Position numbers and translations under genes: made by a program
The notes under the pieces: model-generated
Database searches by the model: none
Told to the model about the DNA's origin: nothing
Seen by the model: only the letters and a program-made list of their open reading frames with translations
Source: Rubellimicrobium sp.
GTDB lineage: Bacteria > Pseudomonadota > Alphaproteobacteria > Rhodobacterales > Rhodobacteraceae
DNA length: 62,910 bases
Direction of reading: 5' to 3'
Assembly: GCA_020852925.1 (NCBI GenBank)
Contig: JADYZU010000010.1
Span: 1-62,910, forward strand
In this document: piece after piece, positions 48,379 to 62,910 of the stretch
Position numbering within the stretch: the first letter of the stretch is position 1
Layout: each line of letters begins with the position of its first letter

Positions 48379-48407
48379 TTGCCCCCGACCCCCGGCGATG
48401 CTATAGC
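48379..48407 (+). promoter_or_regulatory. Promoter of gyrA
   Basis: TTGCCC (48379-48384), a 17-base spacer and TATAGC (48402-48407), about 43 bases before the GTG start, which gives a leader of about 35 bases. No gyrase-specific control site is recognised. Confidence 0.6.
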
Positions 48408-48449
48408 TGTTCAGCCCCAACCTGAGGCCGCGCCCGCGCGGACAATTGC

Positions 48450-51185
<2,736 letters not shown>

Positions 51186-51315
51186 CGGGAATCCGCCGCC
51201 GGGTCACATCCCCTTGTGATCGCCGCCCCTTTGCCTTGCCCCATGGGGCGGAATCTGGCACTCTGGTGCCAATCAGGGGCGGCGCCAGAACCGCCCCGCA
51301 ACAAGAGGCACGGGC

Positions 51316-52002
51316 ATGGCATACGCACAGCGCGCATTCATCGCGGCCCTTCTGGTCGCACCCACCGTCACCCTTGCGCAGGGGTTCTCGGGGGCTGAAC
51401 TCTCGGCCGGGATGATGGCCTGGTCCGAGGATACCAACCTTGGCGCCTCGAGCTATGCGGGCGGGGTCGGCTTTGACCTCGTGGCGGGGATCGGCGTCGA
51501 GGCCGACATTTCCCGCCACAACTGGCGCGGGGTCGAGGGCAACAGCACCGCCTACACGCTGCACGCCACCTATGGCATCGTGCCGGGCACCACCATCGGC
51601 GTCTTTGCCGGACAGGACCGGCGCGAGGCGGGCGACAGCACGCTTTACGGGATCGAGGGGGCGACCACCCTTGGCGGGTTCGACCTGTCGGGCTATCTGG
51701 GCCAGGTCGATGGCGCTTCGGGCACGGGGTCGATCCTGGGCCTGGATGCGAGCTTCGCCTTCAGCGATGCCCTCGCCGCCACGGCGCGCGCGGGTGTGGT
51801 CGATGACGGCACCTCCATGAGCAGCATCGCCCTTGGCGGCGAATACCGCTTTGGCCAGGGGCCGGTGGTCTTTGCCCAGGTCGGACGTTCGGACGAAAGC
51901 GGCACCGCCGCCACCTATGTCACGCTGGGCGGCCGGATCGAACTGGGCGACGGCACCGCCTTCGGGCCGCGCGGCCTGACCGACGTGATTCCGGGGTTCT
52001 GA
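51316..52002 (+). CDS. Predicted outer-membrane beta-barrel protein
   Basis: 228 residues with a signal peptide cleaved after about residue 22 (VTLAQ|GF). The remainder is alternating hydrophobic strands with Gly and aromatic residues (GVGFDLVAGIGVEADISRHN, LGGEYRFGQGPVVFAQVG), typical of small beta-barrels of the porin type. I do not recognise a named subfamily. It ends in VIPGF, with a terminal Phe as in many barrel proteins. Lies alone after gyrA. Confidence 0.7.
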   Translation: MAYAQRAFIAALLVAPTVTLAQGFSGAELSAGMMAWSEDTNLGASSYAGGVGFDLVAGIGVEADISRHNWRGVEGNSTAYTLHATYGIVPGTTIGVFAGQDRREAGDSTLYGIEGATTLGGFDLSGYLGQVDGASGTGSILGLDASFAFSDALAATARAGVVDDGTSMSSIALGGEYRFGQGPVVFAQVGRSDESGTAATYVTLGGRIELGDGTAFGPRGLTDVIPGF

Positions 52003-52053
52003 TTCACGTTTCGCTAACGGCCGGGGGCTAGACTGGCACCGACAGGAGGTGCC

Positions 52054-52404
52054 ATGCCCGTCTACCATTGCATGATCGAACTGCACAGCGATGCCCGCGC
52101 CCTCGCCTTTGCCGCTGCCACCGCCAACTGGTGCGGCCATCTGGAGGGGCGCGGCCTCGTCTCCGGCTGGCGGCTCATGCGCCGCACGCTTGGCCTTGGC
52201 AGCGGGGCGCATCCGGATTTCATCCTGGAACTGGATCTGCCCGCGCTCTCCTCGCTTGAAACGGTGTTCACTACCTTGGGCAGCGCGGATGACGACAGCG
52301 TGCGCCGCTATGACCAGATGCATCAGATGATCGCCCGGGTGGATGCCGGCCTTTACCGCCCCTTCCCCGATCCCGAACTGCGCGAGAGGATTGCCTTGAT
52401 CTGA
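52054..52404 (+). CDS. DUF6614 family protein
   Basis: 116 residues. YHCMIELHSDARALAFA at the N-terminus, GWRLMRRTLGLGS in the middle and AGLYRPFPDPELRERIALI at the end match the Rhodobacterales DUF6614 family. Alpha/beta, soluble, no cysteine cluster. The family's function is unknown. A purine-rich GACAGGAGGTGCC region provides an excellent ribosome site. Confidence 0.8.
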   Translation: MPVYHCMIELHSDARALAFAAATANWCGHLEGRGLVSGWRLMRRTLGLGSGAHPDFILELDLPALSSLETVFTTLGSADDDSVRRYDQMHQMIARVDAGLYRPFPDPELRERIALI

Positions 52405-52431
52405 CCCCCGGCCCGCACTAGATCGCGGGCC

Positions 52432-53772
52432 ATGACCGAAATGCTCCATATCATCGGCGGCGGCATGGCCGGGTCCGAGGCTGCCTGGGCCGCGGCTTCT
52501 GCCGGGATCCCCGTCACCATCCACGAAATGCGGCCGCGCGTCGCCACCTTCGCGCATCGCACCGGCAAGCTGGCCGAAATGGTCTGTTCCAATTCGTTCC
52601 GGTCGGACGATCACGAACAGAACGCCGTGGGCCTGCTGCACTGGGAAATGCGCGCGGCCGGCGGGTTGCTGATCGAGATGGCGAACCGCCACCGCCTGCC
52701 TGCGGGCGGCGCCCTTGCCGTCGATCGCGAGGGGTTCTCGCAGGCGGTGACCGACCGCCTGCTGGCGCATCCCCTTGTCACCCTGGCCGAGGGCGAGATC
52801 ACCGCCCTGCCCGATCGCGGTCACTGGATCGTCGCCACCGGCCCGCTGACCGGCAGCGCACTGGCCGACAGCATCGCCGCGCTGACCGGCGCCGGCAGCC
52901 TGGCCTTCTTTGACGCGATCGCGCCCATCGTCCACGCCGAGACCATCGACATGGACATCGCCTGGCGCCAGTCGCGCTATGACAAGGGCGAGACCGAGGA
53001 CGAGCGTACCGCCTATGTCAACTGTCCGATGACGCGCGCCGAATACGAGGATTTCGTCGATGCGCTGCTGGCCGCCGACAAGACCGAGTTCCACGAAGGC
53101 GAGACCGCCGGGTATTTCGACGGCTGCCTGCCGATCGAGGTGATGGCCGAACGCGGCCGCGACACCCTGCGCTTTGGTCCGATGAAGCCGGTCGGCCTGA
53201 CCAATGCCCATGCGCCGGGGGTGAAGCCTTATGCCGTGGTGCAACTGCGCCGCGACAATGCGCTTGGCACGCTCTACAACATCGTGGGCTTTCAGACCAA
53301 GATGAAGTATGGCGCGCAAGTTGATGTATTCAGAAAGATTCCTGGATTGCGCGACGCCGCCTTTGCCCGGCTTGGCGGCATCCACCGCAACACGTTCATC
53401 AATTCCCCCCGGCTGCTCGACGGGCGGCTGCGGCTGCGGGCGCGGCCGAACATCCGCTTTGCCGGCCAGATTTCCGGGGTCGAGGGTTATGTCGAAAGCG
53501 CGGCGATGGGCCTTCTGGCCGGGCGCATGGCCGTGGCCGAAATCCTGGGCCGCGACCTGCCGCCGGTGCCGCCGACCACGGCCACGGGCGCGCTGCTGGC
53601 ACATGTCACCGGCGGCGCCGATGCGCGCAGTTTCCAGCCGATGAACGTGAACTTCGGCCTGTTTCCTCCGGTCGAGGGGCCGGCCGGACGGCGCGGGCGC
53701 AAGGACCGCTACCGCGCCTATACCGACCGCGCCAAGCAGGACTGGATGGCCTGGCTCTCGGCCGCGGCATGA
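52432..53772 (+). CDS. trmFO: Folate-dependent tRNA uridine-54 methyltransferase TrmFO
   Basis: Makes 5-methyluridine at tRNA position 54 using methylenetetrahydrofolate and FAD. 446 residues. FAD-binding [17 protein letters not shown], the active-site motif [20 protein letters not shown], and [10 protein letters not shown] near the end are family hallmarks. Overlaps gluQ by ATGA, forming a tRNA-modification pair. Confidence 0.96.
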   Translation: MTEMLHIIGGGMAGSEAAWAAASAGIPVTIHEMRPRVATFAHRTGKLAEMVCSNSFRSDDHEQNAVGLLHWEMRAAGGLLIEMANRHRLPAGGALAVDREGFSQAVTDRLLAHPLVTLAEGEITALPDRGHWIVATGPLTGSALADSIAALTGAGSLAFFDAIAPIVHAETIDMDIAWRQSRYDKGETEDERTAYVNCPMTRAEYEDFVDALLAADKTEFHEGETAGYFDGCLPIEVMAERGRDTLRFGPMKPVGLTNAHAPGVKPYAVVQLRRDNALGTLYNIVGFQTKMKYGAQVDVFRKIPGLRDAAFARLGGIHRNTFINSPRLLDGRLRLRARPNIRFAGQISGVEGYVESAAMGLLAGRMAVAEILGRDLPPVPPTTATGALLAHVTGGADARSFQPMNVNFGLFPPVEGPAGRRGRKDRYRAYTDRAKQDWMAWLSAAA

Positions 53773-54614
53773 TCACGCGCTTTGCGCCCTCGCCGACCGG
53801 GCCGCTGCATCTGGGCCATGCCTATGCCGCGATCCTGGCCCACGACATGGCGCGCGCGCATGGCGGACGGTTCCTGCTGCGGTTCGAGGATATCGACCGC
53901 CAGCGGTCCCTTGCGCGCTGGGAGGAGGCGGCGCTCGCCGATCTGGCCTGGCTGGGCCTGACCTGGGATGCGCCGCCGTTGCGCCAGTCGGATCGCCTGC
54001 CCCACCATCGCGCGGCGCTGGGGCGGCTGTGGGATCTGGGGCTGATCTATCCCTGCACCTGCACCCGGCGCGACATCGACGCGGCCCTGTCCGCCCCGCA
54101 GGAAGGGGCCGCGCCCGGCCCCGACGGCCCGCCCTATCCCGGCACCTGCCGCGCCCGCCCGCGCCCCGCCGCCATGCCCGAGGGGGTGCACCTGCGCCTG
54201 GACCTGCGCCGGGCGCTGGCGCGGATCGGCCGCCGCGCGCTGGCGTTTCAGGAAACCGGGCCGCGCCATGCCGGACAGATCACGCTGTCGCCCGGGCATT
54301 TCATCGACCGGATCGGGGATGTCGTGCTGGCGCGGCGCGACTTTGGCACCTCCTATCACCTGGCGGTGGTTCTGGACGATGCGGCGCAGGCGATCACCCA
54401 TGTCACCCGCGGCGACGACCTGTTCGAGGCGACCGCGATCCATGTCCTTCTTCAGGCATTGCTTGAACTATGGACGCCAACCTATTGTCATCACAAACTT
54501 GTTCGTGACGATGCCGGTCGCCGTCTTGCCAAGAGGGACGATGCCCGCGCGCTGTCGCGCTATCGGGCCGAAGGGGCCACGCCCGCCGATATCCGCCGCC
54601 TGACCGGGCTATAG
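53769..54614 (+). CDS. gluQ: Glutamyl-queuosine tRNA(Asp) synthetase
   Basis: Attaches glutamate to queuosine in tRNA-Asp. 281 residues, shorter than glutamyl-tRNA synthetase because the anticodon-binding domain is missing. HIGH-type motif [21 protein letters not shown]-type motif [14 protein letters not shown], and zinc ligands in CTCTRRDID and GTCRAR. It is translationally coupled to trmFO. Its 3' end overlaps the stop of convergent hisI by six bases. Confidence 0.95.
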   Translation: MITRFAPSPTGPLHLGHAYAAILAHDMARAHGGRFLLRFEDIDRQRSLARWEEAALADLAWLGLTWDAPPLRQSDRLPHHRAALGRLWDLGLIYPCTCTRRDIDAALSAPQEGAAPGPDGPPYPGTCRARPRPAAMPEGVHLRLDLRRALARIGRRALAFQETGPRHAGQITLSPGHFIDRIGDVVLARRDFGTSYHLAVVLDDAAQAITHVTRGDDLFEATAIHVLLQALLELWTPTYCHHKLVRDDAGRRLAKRDDARALSRYRAEGATPADIRRLTGL

Positions 54615-54962
54615 CCCCGGCACCGGCACCTCGGCGTCCTGCGCGATCGCGGTAAAGAAGCACGAGCGCGCCCCGGTATGGCAGGCCGGCCCCTCTTGCC
54701 GCACCAGCGCCAGCAGGCAGTCGCGGTCGCAGTCCAGCCGCAGTTCGACCAGATGCTGCACATGGCCCGAAGTCGCGCCCTTGACCCAGAACTCCCGGCG
54801 CGAGCGCGACCAGTAGGTGACCCGGCCCGTGGCCAGCGTGCGCGCCACCGCCCCGGCGTTCATCCAGGCCAGCATGAGCACCTCGCCGGTCGCCTGGTCC
54901 TGCGCGATGCAGGGGATGAGGCCGTTCGCGTCATAGGTCAGGGTCGCGGGGTCGAATGTCAT
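54609..54962 (-). CDS. hisI: Phosphoribosyl-AMP cyclohydrolase
   Basis: Third step of histidine synthesis. 117 residues, the stand-alone HisI form without HisE. Key segments [36 protein letters not shown] (metal site) and [20 protein letters not shown] with conserved cysteines for zinc. No other his gene is nearby. Confidence 0.96.
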   Translation of the reverse strand: MTFDPATLTYDANGLIPCIAQDQATGEVLMLAWMNAGAVARTLATGRVTYWSRSRREFWVKGATSGHVQHLVELRLDCDRDCLLALVRQEGPACHTGARSCFFTAIAQDAEVPVPGL

Positions 54963-55029
54963 GGGCTTGTCCTTGCGCGGGGGGCAGGACTATCTAGACC
55001 CGGACGGGCGCGGGCGAAAGGCGCAAACC

Positions 55030-55482
55030 ATGGCCGAGGACGCGGATCTGATCCGGCTCTATTCGACGCGGCTGCTGGCGCTGGCGGCGGACATGCCCCT
55101 GTGCGGGCGGCTTGCCGCGCCCGATGGCAGCGGGCGCAAGCGGGCGCCGCTCTGCGGTTCGACCGTGACGGTGGATCTGCGGATCGCCGGGGACCGGATC
55201 GCCGACTACCGGCAGGAGGTGCGGGCCTGTGCCCTTGGCCAGGCGTCGGCCTCGGTCGTGGGGGGGTGCATCATCGGCCGGTCGCGTGCCGAGGTGGCGC
55301 GTGCGCGCGACGAACTGGCGGCAATGCTGGCCGGGGGCGGCCCGCCGCCCGCGCCGCCCTTCGACGGGCTCGAGGTGCTGCTGCCCGCGCGCGAGCACCG
55401 CAACCGCCACGCCTCGATCCTGCTGGCGCTGGACGCGACGCTGGCCGCCTTCGACGATTGGGAGACGCGGGCGGCGGGATGA
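55030..55482 (+). CDS. U-type Fe-S scaffold-like protein with altered ligand
   Basis: 150 residues of the IscU/SufU fold. The ligand loops are recognisable: Cys42 in RAPLCGSTVTVDL and Cys68 in VRACALGQASASVV, the latter a SufU-like CxxxxASAS motif. The position of the third SufU cysteine, in the final helix, is occupied by His127 in HRNRHASILLAL, and the aspartate usually following the first cysteine (CGD) is Ser. I recall Rhodobacterales proteins labelled 'iron-sulfur cluster assembly scaffold' with the same changes. It may transfer sulfur rather than build clusters. It lies divergent from hisI, away from the suf operon; its start is the ATG of MAEDADL. Confidence 0.85.
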   Translation: MAEDADLIRLYSTRLLALAADMPLCGRLAAPDGSGRKRAPLCGSTVTVDLRIAGDRIADYRQEVRACALGQASASVVGGCIIGRSRAEVARARDELAAMLAGGGPPPAPPFDGLEVLLPAREHRNRHASILLALDATLAAFDDWETRAAG

Positions 55483-55518
55483 AAAAAAACGCCGCCATCC
55501 GGGACGGGATGGCGGCGT
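55482..55518 (-). terminator. Terminator (minus strand) of the small membrane gene
   Basis: Stem CGCCGCCATCC/GGATGGCGGCG (55490-55500 with 55507-55517) followed on the minus strand by eight T's (55489-55482). It points left, so it ends minus-strand transcription coming from 55663-55785, and its A-run touches the stop codon of the convergent scaffold gene. Confidence 0.85.
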
Positions 55519-55662
55519 CAGGGCTGGCCCCGCGTCGGGGTGGGCGCCGGTCGGGATCGCAGGCCGGGCAGAGGCGGCAATCCGGGGCCACGGGGCCGGG
55601 CAAGGGCCGGTGGCCGGGGCGCCCGCGCGGGAACACAGGCAGAACAGACAGGAACGGGCGGG

Positions 55663-55785
55663 TCAGACCAGGGCGGGCAGATGCAGTGCCCCGAACAGCA
55701 GCGCGACCACCGCGATCAGCCCGACGGTATCGGCCAGCGCGTGATCCGCCGACTTCACGATGATCTCCCTGAATTCGCGTGCCAT
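55663..55785 (-). CDS. 40-residue predicted membrane protein
   Basis: A short open frame from ATG at 55785 to TGA at 55663, starting MAREFREIIVKSADHALADT and then a hydrophobic run GLIAVVALLFGALHLPALV at the end. AAGGGACCACACC precedes it as ribosome site. The pattern, an amphipathic start and a single C-terminal membrane helix, resembles small proteins seen in Rhodobacterales near this position. It has its own downstream terminator and no overlapping gene on the other strand. Role unknown. Confidence 0.75.
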   Translation of the reverse strand: MAREFREIIVKSADHALADTVGLIAVVALLFGALHLPALV

Positions 55786-55879
55786 GGTGTGGTCCCTTGC
55801 CGCATCCTCTGTTGATGCTTTGTTCTCACGTCATCAACCTTCTGTAAAGAACTTTCTGCGAACAATGCGGAACATTCCG

Positions 55880-60477
<4,598 letters not shown>

Positions 60478-60506
60478 TTAGGCGCCCCCCCGCGCGGCGT
60501 CCAGCC

Positions 60507-61223
60507 TCAGACCCCGACCGCCAGCCGCTCGAGCGTGCGCGCATCCGGTTCGGGATCGCGCAGCACATAGCCCCGGCCCCAGACCGTCTCGATAGGGCTG
60601 TCGCCGCCATTGGCCTGGGCGAGTTTCTTGCGCAACTTGCAGATGAACACGTCGATGATTTTCAGTTCGGGTTCGTCCATGCCGCCGTAGAGATGGTTCA
60701 GGAACATCTCCTTGGTGAGCGTGGTGCCCTTGCGCAGGCTGAGCAGTTCGAGCATCTGGTATTCCTTGCCGGTCAGATGCACCGGCGTGCCGCCCACATC
60801 GACCGTCTTGGCGTCGAGGTTGACGCCGATGCGGCCGGTGCGGATGACCGACTGCGAATGCCCCTTCGAGCGGCGGATGATGGCATGGATGCGCGCCACC
60901 AGTTCCTCGCGGTGAAAGGGTTTGGTCAGATAGTCGTCGGCGCCGAAGCCGAAGCCCTTGAGCTTGTTTTCGGTATCGCTCTCGCCCGAGAGGATGAGGA
61001 TCGGCGTCTCGATCCGGGCCAGGCGCAACTGGCGCAGCACCTCGTGCCCGTTCATGTCCGGCAGGTTCAGGTCGAGCAGGATCAGGTCGTAGTCATAAAG
61101 CTTGGCCAGGTCGATTCCTTCCTCGCCAAGGTCGGTCGCATAGACGTTCAGGTTGGCGTGCGTCAGCATCAGTTCGATGCTGCGCGAGGTCGTCGGATCG
61201 TCCTCCACGAGCAGGATGCGCAT
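60507..61223 (-). CDS. ctrA: Cell-cycle response regulator CtrA
   Basis: 238 residues. Receiver domain with phosphorylatable Asp51 in [17 protein letters not shown] and acidic pocket VEDDP, then a winged-helix OmpR-type DNA-binding domain ending [20 protein letters not shown] and [13 protein letters not shown], almost identical to CtrA across alphaproteobacteria. In Rhodobacterales CtrA controls motility and gene-transfer-agent functions and is not always essential. Start at 61223; the GGAG upstream is at usable spacing. A CtrA-like site precedes it. Confidence 0.97.
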   Translation of the reverse strand: MRILLVEDDPTTSRSIELMLTHANLNVYATDLGEEGIDLAKLYDYDLILLDLNLPDMNGHEVLRQLRLARIETPILILSGESDTENKLKGFGFGADDYLTKPFHREELVARIHAIIRRSKGHSQSVIRTGRIGVNLDAKTVDVGGTPVHLTGKEYQMLELLSLRKGTTLTKEMFLNHLYGGMDEPELKIIDVFICKLRKKLAQANGGDSPIETVWGRGYVLRDPEPDARTLERLAVGV

Positions 61224-61272
61224 CCCCGGTTCTCCAGTTTCATGTCCTGCCCTCACCCTAGGCGTGCAATAG

Positions 61273-61287
61273 TTAATCCCACGTTAC
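61273..61287 (-). promoter_or_regulatory. CtrA-type binding site upstream of ctrA
   Basis: TTAATCCCACGTTAC fits the TTAA-N7-TTAA CtrA consensus with one mismatch. It lies 50 bases upstream of the ctrA start, between ctrA and sciP, so direct autoregulation is likely. Confidence 0.55.
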
Positions 61288-61311
61288 CCGTCACAGGCAT
61301 ATCTGCACACG

Positions 61312-61590
61312 CTAAGGTTGTCTATAGCGTTGCACATGCGTGGCCTTCAGCGCGTCCTCGCCGTGCAGGGCCACGGCCGATTCCCATTCGAGGAACTCGT
61401 CCTCGGACAGGTCGTAGGTCGTGATCGCCCAGTCGCGTGTGACCAGGCCGGCCGCGACCGCATGCACCACGGCCGCCTTGCGCGAGGCGACCCAGCGGCG
61501 CGTGTCGGGCGCGGGCAGGTCGGCGCGGGTCATCACCCGGCCGTCGGACAAGGTGACGGCCCTCGGACCGTCGATCTTGCGCAGGAACAT
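61312..61590 (-). CDS. sciP: SciP-like CtrA inhibitor (DUF1153)
   Basis: 92 residues. VMTRADLPAPDTRRWVASRK and LSEDEFLEWESAVALHGEDA followed by LKATHVQRYRQ match DUF1153, the SciP family that in Caulobacter binds CtrA at promoters and blocks transcription during part of the cell cycle. It lies 88 bases upstream of ctrA on the same strand, so inhibitor and target may share a transcript. Start at 61590; the usual N-terminal strand and helix-turn-helix are intact. Confidence 0.9.
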   Translation of the reverse strand: MFLRKIDGPRAVTLSDGRVMTRADLPAPDTRRWVASRKAAVVHAVAAGLVTRDWAITTYDLSEDEFLEWESAVALHGEDALKATHVQRYRQP

Positions 61591-61663
61591 CTCTCACCCC
61601 TCCGTGCGATATGTGCGGATGCAGGCTCACCGGCGGCACTTAAGGAGCGGTGAAACCGGGGGG

Positions 61664-61691
61664 TTGAGAGTAGTGCGGATTTTCCTATATT
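61664..61691 (+). promoter_or_regulatory. Promoter of mnmA
   Basis: TTGAGA (61664-61669), a 16-base spacer and TATATT (61686-61691). The start is predicted about 27 bases upstream of the mnmA ATG. Confidence 0.65.
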
Positions 61692-61724
61692 CCGCGCTGT
61701 CCCTGCCCTCCCGGAAAGCCCTCC

Positions 61725-62858
61725 ATGCCCCTCGATCCGGTGCTCAATTCCCTTGGCCTGCCCAAGGCCCCTGCCGACACGCGCGTGGTCGTGGCGATGT
61801 CGGGGGGGGTCGATTCCTCGGTCGTCGCGGCGATGCTGAAGGAGGAGGGTTACGATGTCGTGGGGGTGACGCTCCAGCTTTACGATCACGGGGCGGCGCT
61901 GGCGAAGAAGCGCGCCTGCTGTGCCGGGCGCGATATCCATGACGCGCGCAACGTCGCGGATGCGTTGAATTTTCCGCATTATGTCCTCGATTACGAGAGC
62001 CTGTTCCGCGAGGCGGTGATCGAGGAATTCGCCGACAGCTATCTGGCCGGGGCGACGCCGGTGCCCTGCATCCGCTGCAACGAGCGGGTGAAGTTCCGCG
62101 ATCTGATGCAGGTCGCGCGCGACCTTGACGCCGATTGCATGGCGACCGGGCATTACATCCGCCGCGAGATGGGCGCGATGGGGGCCGAACTGCACAGCGC
62201 CGCCGATCCGGCGCGCGACCAGAGCTATTTCCTGTTCCCGACCACGCGCGAACAGCTCGAATTCCTGCGGTTTCCGCTGGGCCATCTGACAAGCAAGGCC
62301 GAGACGCGGGCGCTGGCGCAGCGCCATGGCCTGGCGGTGGCCGACAAGCCCGATTCGCAGGACATCTGCTTTGTCCCCGACGGCGATTATGCCGCCGTGA
62401 TCCGCAAGCTGCGCCCTGGTGCTGCCGAACCGGGCGAGATCGTCGATCTGGCGGGCAATGTCCTGGGCCGGCACGAGGGCGTCCTCGATTACACCATCGG
62501 CCAGCGGCGCGGGCTTGGCATCGGGGGGGCGGCCGAGCCCTGGTATGTGGTGCGCCTCGATGTCGAGGGGCGGCGCGTTGTCGTGGGACCGAAGGCGGCG
62601 CTGGCGTCGCGCCTCGTGCCGGTGCGCGAGGTGAACTGGCTGGGCGACGGCGCCTTTGCGGGCGAACACGAGGTGCGGGTGCGGGTGCGGTCGACCCGGG
62701 CGCCGGTGCCGGCGGTGCTGCGGGCGCTGCCGGGGGGCGAGGCCGAGGTGGAGCTGCTCGCGCCCGAACAGGGGGTGGCGCCGGGGCAGGCCTGTGTCTT
62801 TTATGCGCCCGAGGGCACGCGGGTGCTGGGCGGCGGCTGGATCTGGAAGGGCCGCTGA
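61725..62858 (+). CDS. mnmA: tRNA-specific 2-thiouridylase MnmA
   Basis: Adds sulfur to U34 of several tRNAs using persulfide relayed from cysteine desulfurases. 377 residues. PP-loop [15 protein letters not shown], the nucleophile Cys115 and nearby Cys118 in [14 protein letters not shown], the persulfide cysteine Cys215 in QDICFVPDG, and the substrate motif ATGHYIRR. The promoter, the coding region and the whole C-terminal beta-barrel are intact, so it is complete at the right edge. Confidence 0.96.
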   Translation: MPLDPVLNSLGLPKAPADTRVVVAMSGGVDSSVVAAMLKEEGYDVVGVTLQLYDHGAALAKKRACCAGRDIHDARNVADALNFPHYVLDYESLFREAVIEEFADSYLAGATPVPCIRCNERVKFRDLMQVARDLDADCMATGHYIRREMGAMGAELHSAADPARDQSYFLFPTTREQLEFLRFPLGHLTSKAETRALAQRHGLAVADKPDSQDICFVPDGDYAAVIRKLRPGAAEPGEIVDLAGNVLGRHEGVLDYTIGQRRGLGIGGAAEPWYVVRLDVEGRRVVVGPKAALASRLVPVREVNWLGDGAFAGEHEVRVRVRSTRAPVPAVLRALPGGEAEVELLAPEQGVAPGQACVFYAPEGTRVLGGGWIWKGR

Positions 62859-62900
62859 CGCGGCCGGGATCGCGCGAAGAGGGCCGCTGACGCGGCCGGG
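62848..62900 (+). repeat. 21-bp direct repeat at the mnmA stop
   Basis: The block around the stop codon (62848-62868) is repeated identically at 62880-62900, with 11 bases between copies. Each copy contains a small hairpin GGCCGCTGACGCGGCC. It may be a duplicated end-of-gene hairpin or an assembly effect at the window edge. Confidence 0.7.
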
Positions 62901-62910
62901 GACCGGGGGG

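Noticed and set aside
55520-55662. A CRISPR or tandem-repeat array suggested by GC-rich repeats
   Set aside because: No regularly spaced direct repeats; it is the 3' part of the small membrane gene region and its terminator.

Overview
The window is GC-rich chromosomal DNA of an alphaproteobacterium, almost certainly of the order Rhodobacterales (Rhodobacter/Paracoccus-like). The evidence is an iscR-led suf operon with two desulfurases, ctrA preceded by sciP (DUF1153), a DUF6614 gene, a eukaryotic-type NADP isocitrate dehydrogenase, a porphobilinogen synthase without the zinc cysteines, and a class II DAHP synthase. Most of the window is ordinary, densely packed core genome with many 4-bp ATGA overlaps.

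Layout: 1-81 is an uninterrupted run of C, probably an assembly artefact. 86-2338 (minus) holds icd, a small unknown gene and an alpha/beta hydrolase. 2371-10135 (plus) is the Fe-S operon: promoter, iscR, cysteine desulfurase, sufB, a methyltransferase-like gene, sufC, sufD, a Yip1 membrane gene and sufS. It is followed by a small secreted protein, tRNA-Arg(CCG), an IS66 remnant and a frameshifted IS5-family element. 12490-20638 carries dsbB, arginase, a 3-hydroxyisobutyrate-dehydrogenase-like reductase, a penicillin-acylase-type hydrolase, a dimethylglycine/sarcosine-dehydrogenase-like flavoprotein and a SYLF lipoprotein. 20772-31250 carries hemB, a membrane protein sometimes labelled SufBCD component, mfd, an MFS exporter, 3-hydroxybutyrate dehydrogenase, a candidate small RNA, a YejA-like binding protein and a DUF502 protein. 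31369-33164 is psuG-psuK; 33370-35166 is rpsB-tsf with a terminator. 35387-41271 holds a PhoR-like kinase, gamma-carbonic anhydrase, gmk, yicC, a PAS protein and class II DAHP synthase. 41470-48296 has a GlxA/GbdR-type regulator and a liv-type amino-acid ABC transporter operon. 48450-62858 holds gyrA, an outer-membrane protein, DUF6614, trmFO-gluQ, hisI, a degenerate U-type Fe-S scaffold, a 40-residue membrane protein, recG, ligA, ctrA, sciP and mnmA.

How the genes work together: Fe-S assembly is the strongest theme. The suf operon supplies sulfur mobilisation (two desulfurases) and the SufBCD scaffold under IscR control; a divergent U-type scaffold lies at 55030. Cell-cycle and motility control is represented by sciP-ctrA with a CtrA-like site between them. 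DNA repair and topology (mfd, recG, ligA, gyrA) and tRNA modification (trmFO, gluQ, mnmA) are also well represented.

I found no CRISPR array, phage, toxin-antitoxin pair, secretion system or obvious new defence system. The least described items are a small-RNA-like transcription unit at about 28434-28508 (minus) with its own promoter, hairpin and terminator; a dispersed composite repeat of about 65 bp in the G-rich hairpin + GGGGTATTT + GATGAA style; two adjacent palindromes sharing a core at 22434-22493; and a 40-codon membrane gene at 55663-55785.
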